Notes under the pieces: model-generated
The model's database searches: none
The model's input: the letters and a program-made list of their open reading frames with translations, nothing else
What the model was told of the DNA's origin: nothing
Assembly (NCBI GenBank): GCA_022794255.1
Contig: JAAWEL010000018.1
Location: 1-64,000, forward strand
DNA: 64,000 nucleotides
Reading direction: 5' to 3'
From: Lachnospiraceae bacterium
Lineage (GTDB): Bacteria > Bacillota > Clostridia > Lachnospirales > Lachnospiraceae
Shown: positions 45,169 through 53,407 of the stretch, one piece after another
Layout of the letters: the number at the start of each line of letters is the position of its first letter
Position numbering within the stretch: position 1 is the stretch's first letter
Made by a program: the position numbers and the translations under genes

Positions 45169-46650
45169 ATGCAGGATTTTATCAGGATTCATGAAGATGA
45201 CAATGTGGCAGTGGCGCTTCGTCCCATTGCTGCAGGAGAACAGATCATGGTGGGAAAGTTTTCGGTCACTGCGCTAGAGGAGATCCCTCAGGGACATAAG
45301 TTTGCTTTAAAAGAGATCCAGGCCGGTGAGCCGGTGATCAAGTATGGATTTCGCATTGGCATTGCCAGGGAGGCGATCTGTGCAGGTGGCTGGGTACACG
45401 TACACAATCTAAAGACAGCTCTGGGAGAGCTTCTCACCTATGAATATGAACCGGTGACATCAGCTCTTGAGGAGTCGGAACATGCCTGGTTTGAAGGGTA
45501 TCGCCGGGCGGATGGCAAAGTGGGGGTCCGCAATGAGATTTGGATTATTCCCACAGTGGGCTGTGTCAATTCCATTGCTAAAGCACTGGAGAAGAAGGCT
45601 CAGAAGTTTGTATCTGGAACCGTGGAGGAGGTGATTGCATTTCCTCATCCCTACGGATGCTCTCAGATGGGAGATGACCAGGAGAATACCCGCATTGTGC
45701 TGGCGGATATGATTCATCATCCCAATGCGGGAGGTGTGTTGGTGCTGGGGCTGGGGTGTGAGAATAGCAATATACCGGTTTTAAAAGAATATATCGGGGA
45801 ATACGATGAACAGCGGGTAAAGTTTTTACAATGTCAGGATGTGGAAGATGAGCAGGGGGAGGCTATGAGGCTTTTAGAAGAGCTTTCCGTATATGCAGGA
45901 GCTTTCCGCCGGGAGAGGATAGATGCCAGCGAGTTGATTATTGGCATGAAGTGTGGCGGTTCGGATGGCCTGTCCGGCATTACAGCCAATCCGGTGGTAG
46001 GTGCATTTTCTGATCTTTTGATTTCTAAGGGCGGAACCACGATTCTTACAGAGGTTCCGGAGATGTTCGGCGCGGAGACTATTTTAATGAACCGCTGTGA
46101 GACCCCGGAGCTTTTTGAAAAGACAGTTTCTCTGATTAATGATTTTAAGAATTATTTTACCAGCCACAATCAGACGATCTATGAGAATCCTTCCCCAGGG
46201 AACAAAAAAGGCGGGATTTCCACTTTGGAGGACAAGTCTTTAGGCTGCACTCAGAAGTCCGGCAGCGCACCAGTAAAAGGTGTTCTGGCTTACGGTGAGC
46301 AGGTAAAGGATAAAGGTCTGAACCTTCTTTCTGCACCGGGCAATGATCTGGTGGCTTCCACAGCGCTGGCTGTTTCAGGTGCCCATATTGTGTTGTTTAC
46401 TACCGGGCGGGGAACTCCCTTTGCATCGCCAGTTCCCACAGTAAAGATTTCCAGCAATTCCAGGATGGCAGGCCACAAGGACAACTGGATTGATTTTAAT
46501 GCAGGCCGTATGGTGGAAGATAGGTCGAAGGAAGAGCTGGCCAAGGAGCTGTTTGACTATGTGTTGGCAGTAGCTTCCGGAAAAAAGGTAAAAGCAGAAG
46601 AAGCAGGCTTTCATGACATGGCAATCTTTAAACAGGGGGTTACTCTGTAA
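45169..46650 (+). CDS. uxaA: Altronate dehydratase
   Basis: 493 aa. Dehydrates D-altronate to 2-keto-3-deoxygluconate. An N-terminal SAF domain of about 75 residues (IRIHEDDNVAVALRP) is followed by the catalytic dehydratase region: GVRNEIWIIPTVGCVN, HPYGCSQMGDD, GMKCGGSDGLSGITANP, and SAPGNDLVASTALAVSGAH. Length and order fit UxaA/GarD-type enzymes. First gene right of the divergent LacI-controlled region. AAGGAGAGAGG is upstream of the ATG. No altronate oxidoreductase (UxaB) is seen in the window. Confidence 0.95.
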   Translation: MQDFIRIHEDDNVAVALRPIAAGEQIMVGKFSVTALEEIPQGHKFALKEIQAGEPVIKYGFRIGIAREAICAGGWVHVHNLKTALGELLTYEYEPVTSALEESEHAWFEGYRRADGKVGVRNEIWIIPTVGCVNSIAKALEKKAQKFVSGTVEEVIAFPHPYGCSQMGDDQENTRIVLADMIHHPNAGGVLVLGLGCENSNIPVLKEYIGEYDEQRVKFLQCQDVEDEQGEAMRLLEELSVYAGAFRRERIDASELIIGMKCGGSDGLSGITANPVVGAFSDLLISKGGTTILTEVPEMFGAETILMNRCETPELFEKTVSLINDFKNYFTSHNQTIYENPSPGNKKGGISTLEDKSLGCTQKSGSAPVKGVLAYGEQVKDKGLNLLSAPGNDLVASTALAVSGAHIVLFTTGRGTPFASPVPTVKISSNSRMAGHKDNWIDFNAGRMVEDRSKEELAKELFDYVLAVASGKKVKAEEAGFHDMAIFKQGVTL

Positions 46651-46711
46651 GAAGCAAAATGCCTGCCGGGCAGTGCTTTTTAGAGCTTAAGATGGAAGGA
46701 CATATGGGCAT

Positions 46712-47470
46712 ATGAAGCTGAATCGAACGACTCAGAGAACCGTGGAAATACTGAAGCTGGTATCGAAAAATCCGGAAGGAACGACCCTGGACGAGATCTG
46801 CGAGAAGCTGCTGCTACCCAAAACCAGTGCCTATGATATTGTGACCACCTTGGCTGAGATGGGGATGGTCAATGTGGACAAGGGGGTACGCCAGCGCTAT
46901 ACCATTGGCCTTACTGCTTACCGGATCGGGGTGAATTACACCAACAATCTGGATTTTATCAGCAAGATTGAGCCAGAGCTGCGAAGCTTTGCAAAAAAGC
47001 TTGGAAAAACGGTTTTTTTTGGTGTTCGTTCCGACCATGAGGTGGTGTATATCTGCAAGTCCGAGCCAGAGAATCCGATTATCACCACAGCAACCGTGGG
47101 CTCCAAGAATCCCATTTACTGCACTTCTCTGGGAAAGGCGATTTTGGCTTACAGTGATGAGGAGACAAGACGGCAGGTAGGCGGGCGGATTCGCTTCCGC
47201 AAAAAGACGGAAAATACAATCGCTGACAAGGAATCTCTGGAGGCAGAATTGGACAAAGTAAGAAGGCAGGGATATGCACTGGATGCCAGAGAGCTGGAGG
47301 ATCATATGGAGTGCGTGGGTGCTCCGGTATTTGGCGCTGATGGGAATGTTCTGGGAGCGATCAGTGCATCCAGTCTTTATAAGCCTACGGAGGATTATGA
47401 ACTGTTGGGTGAGATGGTGGCAGAGAAAGCAATGGAGCTTTCAAAGCTTCTGGGGTATCTGGACTTCTGA
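46712..47470 (+). CDS. IclR-family regulator (KdgR-like)
   Basis: 252 aa. N-terminal winged HTH (about 1-65, TLDEICEKLLLPKTSAYDIV) and C-terminal effector domain (about 75-250, with ARELEDHMECVGAPVFGADG). Located between uxaA and the KDPG aldolase/kinase genes, as for KdgR proteins that respond to 2-keto-3-deoxygluconate. Candidate sites lie in the promoter at 47591-47623. GGAAGGAC lies 10 bases before the ATG. Confidence 0.92.
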   Translation: MKLNRTTQRTVEILKLVSKNPEGTTLDEICEKLLLPKTSAYDIVTTLAEMGMVNVDKGVRQRYTIGLTAYRIGVNYTNNLDFISKIEPELRSFAKKLGKTVFFGVRSDHEVVYICKSEPENPIITTATVGSKNPIYCTSLGKAILAYSDEETRRQVGGRIRFRKKTENTIADKESLEAELDKVRRQGYALDARELEDHMECVGAPVFGADGNVLGAISASSLYKPTEDYELLGEMVAEKAMELSKLLGYLDF

Positions 47471-47548
47471 CAGAAAAGAGGAAGGGCTTTGCTTGTCTGC
47501 ATAGTTCTTAAAAAGGCTTAAAAAGATTGAAAATAAAGGATTTTACTG

Positions 47549-47577
47549 TTGACAAACAGGAAGCGAACTATTAATAT
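47549..47577 (+). promoter_or_regulatory. Promoter of the eda-kdgK operon
   Basis: TTGACA (47549-47554), 17-bp spacer, TAATAT (47572-47577), about 70 bp before the aldolase start. Confidence 0.75.
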
Positions 47578-47590
47578 GTAATTATAATAA

Positions 47591-47623
47591 TTCGTATTTG
47601 TGAAGGGCATTCGCATATACGAA
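47591..47623. promoter_or_regulatory. Candidate IclR-type operator region
   Basis: TTCGTAT at 47591-47597 and a near palindrome TTCG-CATATA-CGAA at 47610-47623, whose right part ATACGAA is the complement of the first motif. The positions are just after the predicted start site, right for a repressor such as the neighbouring IclR protein. Confidence 0.45.
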
Positions 47624-47646
47624 CTTAAAGAAAAGGAGAAGAAGCT

Positions 47647-48300
47647 ATGAAAAAGGAACAGGTTCTGGCAAGGATGAAAGAGGATTGTCTGGTAGCTGTT
47701 GTGCGTGCCAAGGACATGGAGCAGGGGGAGAAAGTGGTTGACGCTATCATTGCAGGCGGAATCAACTTCATCGAGATTACCATGACTATGGATGAGGGGA
47801 ATCCAGTCGATTTTATTGCTGCCATGGCAAAGAAGTACAAAGGCAATGACAAGGTGGTCATTGGTGCAGGCACCGTATTAGATCCGGAGACAGCAAGGGC
47901 TGTCATTTTGGCAGGCGCTAATTATGTGGTTAGTCCGGGTCTCAATGTAGATACCATCCGGCTGTGCAACCGTTATCGTGTTCCGATGCTGCCGGGGGTT
48001 ATGACTCCCACAGAAGCGATCACAGCTTTGGAGGCAGGCTGTGACATTATCAAGATTTTTCCGGGTAATATTGTGGGGCCAGCAGCGATCAGCTCCTTCA
48101 AAGGCCCTCTTCCCCAGGGTGAGTTTATGCCTTCCGGTGGTGTGGACGTGGACAATGTGGACAAATGGATCAAGGCAGGTGCCTATGCGGTGGGCACCGG
48201 CAGCAGCCTGACTAAGGGAGCCAAGACCGGAGACTTCGCAGCAGTTACTGCCAAGGCAAAGGAGTTTGTGGAGGCTGTGGCTGCCGCCCGGGCAAAATAA
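47647..48300 (+). CDS. eda: 2-keto-3-deoxy-6-phosphogluconate aldolase (bifunctional KDPG/KHG aldolase)
   Basis: 217 aa. Cleaves KDPG to pyruvate and glyceraldehyde-3-phosphate. TIM-barrel features: GGINFIEITMTM with the catalytic Glu, VIGAGTVLDPETA, and the Schiff-base Lys in CDIIKIFPGN. Typical size. AAAGGAGAAG precedes the ATG. First gene of a short operon with two PfkB kinases. Confidence 0.95.
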   Translation: MKKEQVLARMKEDCLVAVVRAKDMEQGEKVVDAIIAGGINFIEITMTMDEGNPVDFIAAMAKKYKGNDKVVIGAGTVLDPETARAVILAGANYVVSPGLNVDTIRLCNRYRVPMLPGVMTPTEAITALEAGCDIIKIFPGNIVGPAAISSFKGPLPQGEFMPSGGVDVDNVDKWIKAGAYAVGTGSSLTKGAKTGDFAAVTAKAKEFVEAVAAARAK

Positions 48301-48357
48301 ATCAGAAAAAGATAAATACAAAAGGAAATCAATATAAAGAATAAGGAGAATAAAACA

Positions 48358-49389
48358 ATGGCAAAAGTAGTAACCATGGGTGAGATCATGTTAAGGCTGT
48401 CCACCCCGGGCAATGAAAAGTTTATCCAGGCAGACGAATTTGATGTGAACTATGGCGGCGGCGAGGCCAATGTAGCGGTGTCTCTGGCAAACTATGGCCA
48501 TGATGTTGAGTTTGTGACTGCGATTCCGGCCAATCCGATTGGAGACTGTGCCGTGGCTGCTTTGAGAAAATATAATGTCGGAACAAAGTTTATCTCCCGA
48601 AGCGGTGACAGACTGGGTATCTATTTTCTGGAAACTGGCTCGGCTATGAGAGCTTCCAATGTGGTTTATGACCGGGCCAATTCGGCTATTGCCTGTGCAA
48701 CTGCAGACAAGTTTGACTTTGATGCCATTTTTAAGGATGCAGACTGGTTCCATTTTACTGGCATTACCCCAGCTGTGTCCGATCTGGCTGCAGAGGTTAC
48801 AGAGGCCGCCTGTAAGGCAGCCAAGGCTCACGGTGTGACAGTATCCGTGGATTTGAACTTTCGTAAAAAGCTGTGGTCTTCCGAGAAGGCTCAGAAGGTA
48901 ATGACTAACCTGATGCAGTATGTGGATGTTTGTATTGGCAACGAGGAGGATGCGGAGAAGGTTTTGGGCTTTAAGCCGGGAAAAACCGATGTTACTTCCG
49001 GAGAGCTGGAGTTGGCCGGATATGTGGATATCTTTAATCAGATGGTGGACAAGTTCAATTTTAAGTATGTGATCAGTTCTCTGCGGGAGAGCTATTCAGC
49101 TTCCAACAACGGATGGTCCGCATGTATTATGGATGGAAAGACCCGCGAGTTTTACCATTCCAGAAAATATTCCATCACTCCCATTGTGGACCGTGTGGGC
49201 GGCGGCGATTCCTTTGCGGCAGGCTTGATCTGTGGATTGTTGGATGAAAAGGATATGAAAGGTGCTCTGGAATATGCTGTGGCTGCTTCTGCCTTAAAAC
49301 ATACCATTCCAGGAGACTTTAATCTGGTTACCCGGGCTGATGTGGAGAGCCTGGCAGGCGGCGATGGTTCTGGCCGTGTACAGAGATAA
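48358..49389 (+). CDS. kdgK: 2-keto-3-deoxygluconate kinase (PfkB family)
   Basis: 343 aa ribokinase-fold enzyme. N-terminal GEIMLRLSTPGNEKFIQAD with YGGGEANVAVSLA is very like KDG kinases, and the C-terminal anion hole/catalytic motif is VGGGDSFAAGL. It phosphorylates KDG to KDPG, the substrate of the aldolase encoded 57 bp upstream. AAGGAGAA precedes the ATG. A hairpin separates it from a second PfkB gene. Confidence 0.92.
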   Translation: MAKVVTMGEIMLRLSTPGNEKFIQADEFDVNYGGGEANVAVSLANYGHDVEFVTAIPANPIGDCAVAALRKYNVGTKFISRSGDRLGIYFLETGSAMRASNVVYDRANSAIACATADKFDFDAIFKDADWFHFTGITPAVSDLAAEVTEAACKAAKAHGVTVSVDLNFRKKLWSSEKAQKVMTNLMQYVDVCIGNEEDAEKVLGFKPGKTDVTSGELELAGYVDIFNQMVDKFNFKYVISSLRESYSASNNGWSACIMDGKTREFYHSRKYSITPIVDRVGGGDSFAAGLICGLLDEKDMKGALEYAVAASALKHTIPGDFNLVTRADVESLAGGDGSGRVQR

Positions 49390-49404
49390 AATAACAGGGG
49401 TGAG

Positions 49405-49439
49405 ATGGCTAATTTCTGACAGAGGAATTAGCCATTTTA
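49405..49439 (+). terminator. Hairpin between the two PfkB kinase genes
   Basis: ATGGCTAATT (49405-49414) pairs with AATTAGCCAT (49426-49435) and is followed by TTTA. Short T-run, so probably partial termination that lowers expression of the second kinase. Confidence 0.6.
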
Positions 49440-49486
49440 TCTATGGAAAAGATTGATACAAATTTCACATAGGAAAGGGGAAGGAA

Positions 49487-50518
49487 ATGGAAAAAAACAA
49501 GAAAAATTTTGATTTGCTTACCTTTGGACAGGTTCTGCTTCGTCTTTCACCGCCCAATAATGAGCGGCTGGTGCGGGGGGATACTTTTGTGAAACAGGTG
49601 GGAGGAGCGGAGTTAAACGTGGCAGTGGGCGTTGCCCTTTTAGGGCTTCATACTGGAATCATTTCCCGTCTGCCATCCCATGATCTGGGAGCTTTTATGA
49701 AAGGGAAGATCCGTTCCTACGGAGTCAGCGATGATTATTTTATCTATGACAATTCTCCAAGTGCCCGGGTAGGTATCTACTATTATGAGGATGGGGCATA
49801 TCCCAGAAAGCCGAAGGTAATCTATGACCGGTCAGGCAGCTCATTCTACTCGCTGAAGATTGATGAGGTTCCGGAGGCGGCTTATCGGTCTACCCGCTGC
49901 TTCCATACCAGTGGGATTACCCTGGCCCTAAGCCCTCAGCTGCGGGAGACGGCTGTTGAGATGATCCGGCGATTTAAGGAAGCAGGGGCATTGGTATCCT
50001 TTGATGTGAACTTCAGAGGGAATCTGTGGACTGGAGCAGAGGCCAAGGAGTGTATTGAGAAGATTCTGCCCTATGTGGATATTTTCTTCTGTTCTGAGGA
50101 TACGGCACGGCTGACATTTTTAAAGACTGGGACTGCCAAAGAGATGATGAAAAGCTTTACAGAGGAGTACCCGATCTCGATTGTGGCTTCAACTCAGAGG
50201 GTTGTGCATAGTCCGAAGCGTCATACTTTTGGCTCTGTGATTTATGATGCGAAGAAGGATACCTATCATGAGGAGGAGCCTTACCGGGATATCGAGGTGG
50301 TGGACCGGATTGGAAGTGGTGATGCTTATATTTCAGGAGCTCTCTACGGACTTTTATCCAGTGATTTTGACTGTGACAGGGCAATGCAGTACGGCAATGC
50401 CACCAGTGCCGTGAAGAATACCATTCCGGGGGATCTGCCTTCATCGAATTTGGAGGAGATTGATACGATTATCAAAGCTCATAATCAGAAGGGGCCTCAG
50501 CTAGAGATGGCCAGGTAA
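49487..50518 (+). CDS. Second PfkB-family sugar kinase, KdgK-like
   Basis: 343 aa, same length as the first kinase and similar in plan: FGQVLLRLSPPNNERLVRGD, VGGAELNVAVG and catalytic motif RIGSGDAYISG. Divergence from the first copy is large outside these blocks, so it may act on another keto-acid or sugar. AGGAAAGGGGAAGG precedes the ATG. Followed by a strong terminator. Whether it is a true KDG kinase cannot be decided from sequence. Confidence 0.88.
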   Translation: MEKNKKNFDLLTFGQVLLRLSPPNNERLVRGDTFVKQVGGAELNVAVGVALLGLHTGIISRLPSHDLGAFMKGKIRSYGVSDDYFIYDNSPSARVGIYYYEDGAYPRKPKVIYDRSGSSFYSLKIDEVPEAAYRSTRCFHTSGITLALSPQLRETAVEMIRRFKEAGALVSFDVNFRGNLWTGAEAKECIEKILPYVDIFFCSEDTARLTFLKTGTAKEMMKSFTEEYPISIVASTQRVVHSPKRHTFGSVIYDAKKDTYHEEEPYRDIEVVDRIGSGDAYISGALYGLLSSDFDCDRAMQYGNATSAVKNTIPGDLPSSNLEEIDTIIKAHNQKGPQLEMAR

Positions 50519-50618
50519 GATTCTGGTTAACCAGATGGTTGGGATTAGAGGAAACCAGAGGGAATGTCAGCTACGGGAAATAAAGGCTGCTGAACATAAG
50601 GAGAAGCAGTCTGGTTTG

Positions 50619-50651
50619 AAAAGGCAATGCCATACGGCATCGCCTTTTTTA
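50619..50651 (+). terminator. Terminator of the eda-kdgK operon
   Basis: AAAAGGC-ATGCC paired with GGCAT-GCCTTTTTT over a TA-rich loop; six T residues follow. Confidence 0.8.
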
Positions 50652-50663
50652 CATTATGATCGT

Positions 50664-51311
50664 TTATTCTTTAGATTCCTTTTGCCACCAGAGCCAGGAT
50701 GCTAGGATGACAATAAAGGTAGAGACAAATACCAGTACAATAAGAAGGACCACGGTGATGGAATCCGGAAGAATAAGAGCGGATAGCAGAAGAAGGATTC
50801 CACATACAGCATATAATTTTCCGCCCAGCCGGTGCGTTTTTCTCCAAACCTGGTCACTGCTTAAGGTCCAGGGCGTTTTGATGCCCATATAGAAGTTGCT
50901 TTGCACTTTGGGCATATAGTTGCCGATCAAAAGAAACATGAAAGCCAGCATGAAAAAGATGATTTTGGCGGTGTGGAGTTGTCCGGGGAAAAAGCTTTCC
51001 CGGAGAATGATCCCCGTGACAACTGCCAAAAAAAGCTGCATTCCAATACAAAAACTGTCATAAAAGCCGCTGAATTTCTGATAATTGTTTCGCCTGGGAT
51101 CCATGTGGGGGGTTAAGTCAAGCAGAACAGCAAACAGAGGATGCATGCCGGCAAGGAGCCAGATATTGAATTTCGCCCCATAGCTGGAAATCCCGTTAAT
51201 ACCCCAGTGGGTGGGAATTTGTTCTGGAAGTCTGGGATAGAGGCAGGCAACCACTGCGATTACCACAACAGCAATGGCATAGTTTAAAATTCTCAAATAC
51301 TTATTTTTCAT
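50664..51311 (-). CDS. SdpI-family membrane protein
   Basis: 215 aa with about six transmembrane helices and the DUF1648/SdpI pattern: LPEQIPTHWGINGISSYG near residues 27-45 and NYMPKVQSNFYMGIKTPWTLSS with WRKTHRLGG later. In Bacillus, SdpI protects against the SdpC toxin and sequesters SdpR. The start lies 11 bp inside the end of the upstream ArsR gene, so the two are translationally coupled. No sdpABC toxin genes are in the window; an immunity role is inferred only by homology. Confidence 0.88.
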   Translation of the reverse strand: MKNKYLRILNYAIAVVVIAVVACLYPRLPEQIPTHWGINGISSYGAKFNIWLLAGMHPLFAVLLDLTPHMDPRRNNYQKFSGFYDSFCIGMQLFLAVVTGIILRESFFPGQLHTAKIIFFMLAFMFLLIGNYMPKVQSNFYMGIKTPWTLSSDQVWRKTHRLGGKLYAVCGILLLLSALILPDSITVVLLIVLVFVSTFIVILASWLWWQKESKE

Positions 51312-51582
51312 TGTATGATTCTCCTTTCAGTGACAAAATCCAATTCAGAACATCATCCAAAACGGAACTGTTTAAGTAATAATAAATATATTTTCCCTTC
51401 TTTTCATCATCAATTACCCCGGCATTTTTTAAAATGGAGAGGTGATGAGAAATGCTGGCACCAGTCATGCTAAAATGTTTTACGATTTCCCCGGCAGTTA
51501 ACGGATGCCCCCCCCGGAGAAGATTTAAAATTTCCCGGCGGGTAGGGTCGGAAAGGGCTTTAAAGGTATCGGCAAATCCCAT
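51301..51582 (-). CDS. SdpR-like ArsR-family repressor
   Basis: 93 aa winged helix: FKALSDPTRREILNLLRGG at the start, then helix-turn-helix TAGEIVKHFSMTGASISHHLSIL, then beta-wing KKGKYIYYYL. No ArsR metal-binding Cys pair is present, as in SdpR. GGAGGCTCTT precedes the ATG. Its own promoter carries the 24-bp inverted repeat at 51607-51630, which also occurs before the RND efflux operon, so it is probably its operator. Confidence 0.92.
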   Translation of the reverse strand: MGFADTFKALSDPTRREILNLLRGGHPLTAGEIVKHFSMTGASISHHLSILKNAGVIDDEKKGKYIYYYLNSSVLDDVLNWILSLKGESYNEK

Positions 51583-51606
51583 AAGAGCCTCCTGTTTTTA
51601 TATTAG

Positions 51607-51659
51607 ATATTTAGAAAAATATCTAAATATAAAATAGCACTAATCCCGAAAAAAATCAA
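51607..51659 (-). promoter_or_regulatory. sdpRI promoter with ArsR-type operator
   Basis: On the minus strand TTGATT (51654-51659), 17 bp, TATTTT (51631-51636). Next to the -10 box is a 9-6-9 inverted repeat (51607-51630, arms ATATTTAGA and TCTAAATAT), identical over 24 bp to 8681-8704. A further single arm ATATTTAGA is at 51666-51674 on the plus strand. Confidence 0.7.
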
Positions 51660-51791
51660 CAGGAAATATTTAGAACTGTATGTTTTTCTTGCAGGGCCCG
51701 GCAGAATTTGATAAAATTTTTTTATTGAACCATAAAATATCCGTCTTGGGCCGTATAGTAGATACAAGGCCAGGACAGAGAGGACACCAGG

Positions 51792-52316
51792 ATGAATGAC
51801 CAGCAATTTGAAAGGAATATTGGTCGTATCTGCAGAAATGATAAAGAAGGACTTCGGGAGATTTATGAGGATTATTGCCCTCTGATCTATTCCGTTGTCC
51901 AGGATATTCTGGGGAGCCGGGAGGATTCGGAGGATGTAACTTCTGATTTTTTTATCCGTCTCTGGGATATTGCAGATACATATCGGCCTGGAAAGGGCCA
52001 TCGGGCGTGGCTGATCACTATTGCCCGCAACTTAGCCATTGATTATCTGCGAAAGCGGAAAAAGGAGAGCCTTACTGCAGAGATTCCGGATTATCTGCAG
52101 GCAGGGGAAGATTCCTGCGAGGAGCTGTTGTGTCAAAAGCTTGGCCTTGAACAGGCATTGATGATTTTGAAGGAGGAAGAAAGGCAGATTGTTAATCTGA
52201 AAATTATGGGAGAGCTGACCTTCCGGGAGATTGCCTCGGTTCTTAAAAAACCACAGGGAACCGTGGCATGGTGTTACCGGACGGCGATTCGGAAGTTAAG
52301 GGAGGTGCAGCTGTGA
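51792..52316 (+). CDS. ECF-type RNA polymerase sigma factor
   Basis: 174 aa with region 2 (about 25-95, DVTSDFFIRLWDIADTYRPGKG and AWLITIARNLAIDYLRKRKK) and region 4 (about 115-170, ending TFREIASVLKKPQGTVAWCYRTAIRKLRE). Typical group IV (ECF) length. The stop overlaps the start of the anti-sigma-like gene by one base. Together with the membrane protein and VWA lipoprotein genes it makes a sigma/anti-sigma/effector operon. Targets unknown, perhaps this operon itself. Confidence 0.92.
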   Translation: MNDQQFERNIGRICRNDKEGLREIYEDYCPLIYSVVQDILGSREDSEDVTSDFFIRLWDIADTYRPGKGHRAWLITIARNLAIDYLRKRKKESLTAEIPDYLQAGEDSCEELLCQKLGLEQALMILKEEERQIVNLKIMGELTFREIASVLKKPQGTVAWCYRTAIRKLREVQL

Positions 52317-53377
52317 TGGACGAAAAACGACTAAAACAGGAATATAGGAACTTGAGACAGCAGGCGGCACCGGATCTGTGGGATAGGATTGAGAGCAGCT
52401 TAAAGGATCATCCAGAGCGAGTGAGAGAAGAGCTTTTCATGGAAAAGGAGCAGCCAGTCAGGAGATTGGAAGAAGGGAAAAAGAGGGCAGGAAGAAAGCT
52501 TTATGGTATGGCGGCAATAGCAGCGGCAATGCTGGCGCTTATGGTGACTGTCCCCAGGATGACAAAAGAAAAAGGCATGGGGGCAGGCAATGCCGTTCCG
52601 GAAGCGAACCAGGAATTTATGGCAGCAGCAACCACAGACCATTTGGAAGCAGTTCAGGAAACAGCGGTGGATGCAGGTTCTGGAATGAGCGGGGCCAAAA
52701 GCCAGGAGAGAGAGAATGCAGTCTGTGCAAAAGTGCAGGAAGAATCGGGAGAGATGGGAGAGAATATGCTCCTGCCCGGAAAGAGTGATGGATTGCCAGA
52801 GGGCGTGATAGATTACCAGCAGCTGCAGCTGGCGGCCTATCAGCCGATAACGGTTCCGGAAAATGCCCTGACAATACCTGAGGATTTCCAATACTTTTCC
52901 GAGGCGATTTTAAAGGATACACAGCTTTTGTGCGGAGGGACGGTTACTGGTGTGTCATTGGAGGAGGATTCTTCTGGAAGAGCAGTTAAAGTGGTCTACG
53001 AGATGAGTCTGAATCAGGTGTACTATGCGGAGGATTATACCACAGGCATGGACCAAATCATTGTGAAAAGTCCCATTGTTAAAACGGATGGAGATGAAGT
53101 GTATATCCTTTATCAGCTGCAGCAGGGGGGAACCTATCTTTTACCCCTTTGGAGGCAGGAGGGAGAGTGGGAGCTTTTATATCCCTTTGCTCCCCAGATT
53201 CAGGTGACAGGAGATGGGGCGTATCTGTTCCATTCCGGCTATGCCAGCCTGGTAAATGACACAACGGATGTGGTTCTTGGCAGCCAGGAGGGAGAGAATG
53301 ACTACTATTATGACCGGATGGTTCTCAGGTATGATGAGGATTTTATTTCTGATCTGCTGACATTAGTCGGACATTAA
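52316..53377 (+). CDS. Anti-sigma factor-like membrane protein
   Basis: 353 aa. Cytoplasmic N-terminal region (about 1-65), a transmembrane helix near residues 64-82 (LYGMAAIAAAMLALMVTVP) and an extracytoplasmic domain of about 260 residues. Start overlaps the sigma stop (TGATG) with GGAGGTG just upstream, and the N-terminal DLWDRIESSLK block fits an anti-sigma binding region. There is no ZAS zinc motif (HxxxCxxC). Function is inferred from gene order. Confidence 0.75.
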   Translation: MDEKRLKQEYRNLRQQAAPDLWDRIESSLKDHPERVREELFMEKEQPVRRLEEGKKRAGRKLYGMAAIAAAMLALMVTVPRMTKEKGMGAGNAVPEANQEFMAAATTDHLEAVQETAVDAGSGMSGAKSQERENAVCAKVQEESGEMGENMLLPGKSDGLPEGVIDYQQLQLAAYQPITVPENALTIPEDFQYFSEAILKDTQLLCGGTVTGVSLEEDSSGRAVKVVYEMSLNQVYYAEDYTTGMDQIIVKSPIVKTDGDEVYILYQLQQGGTYLLPLWRQEGEWELLYPFAPQIQVTGDGAYLFHSGYASLVNDTTDVVLGSQEGENDYYYDRMVLRYDEDFISDLLTLVGH

Positions 53378-53407
53378 GTCAGGCACTGCAATGGGAGGAA
53401 GGTTTAT

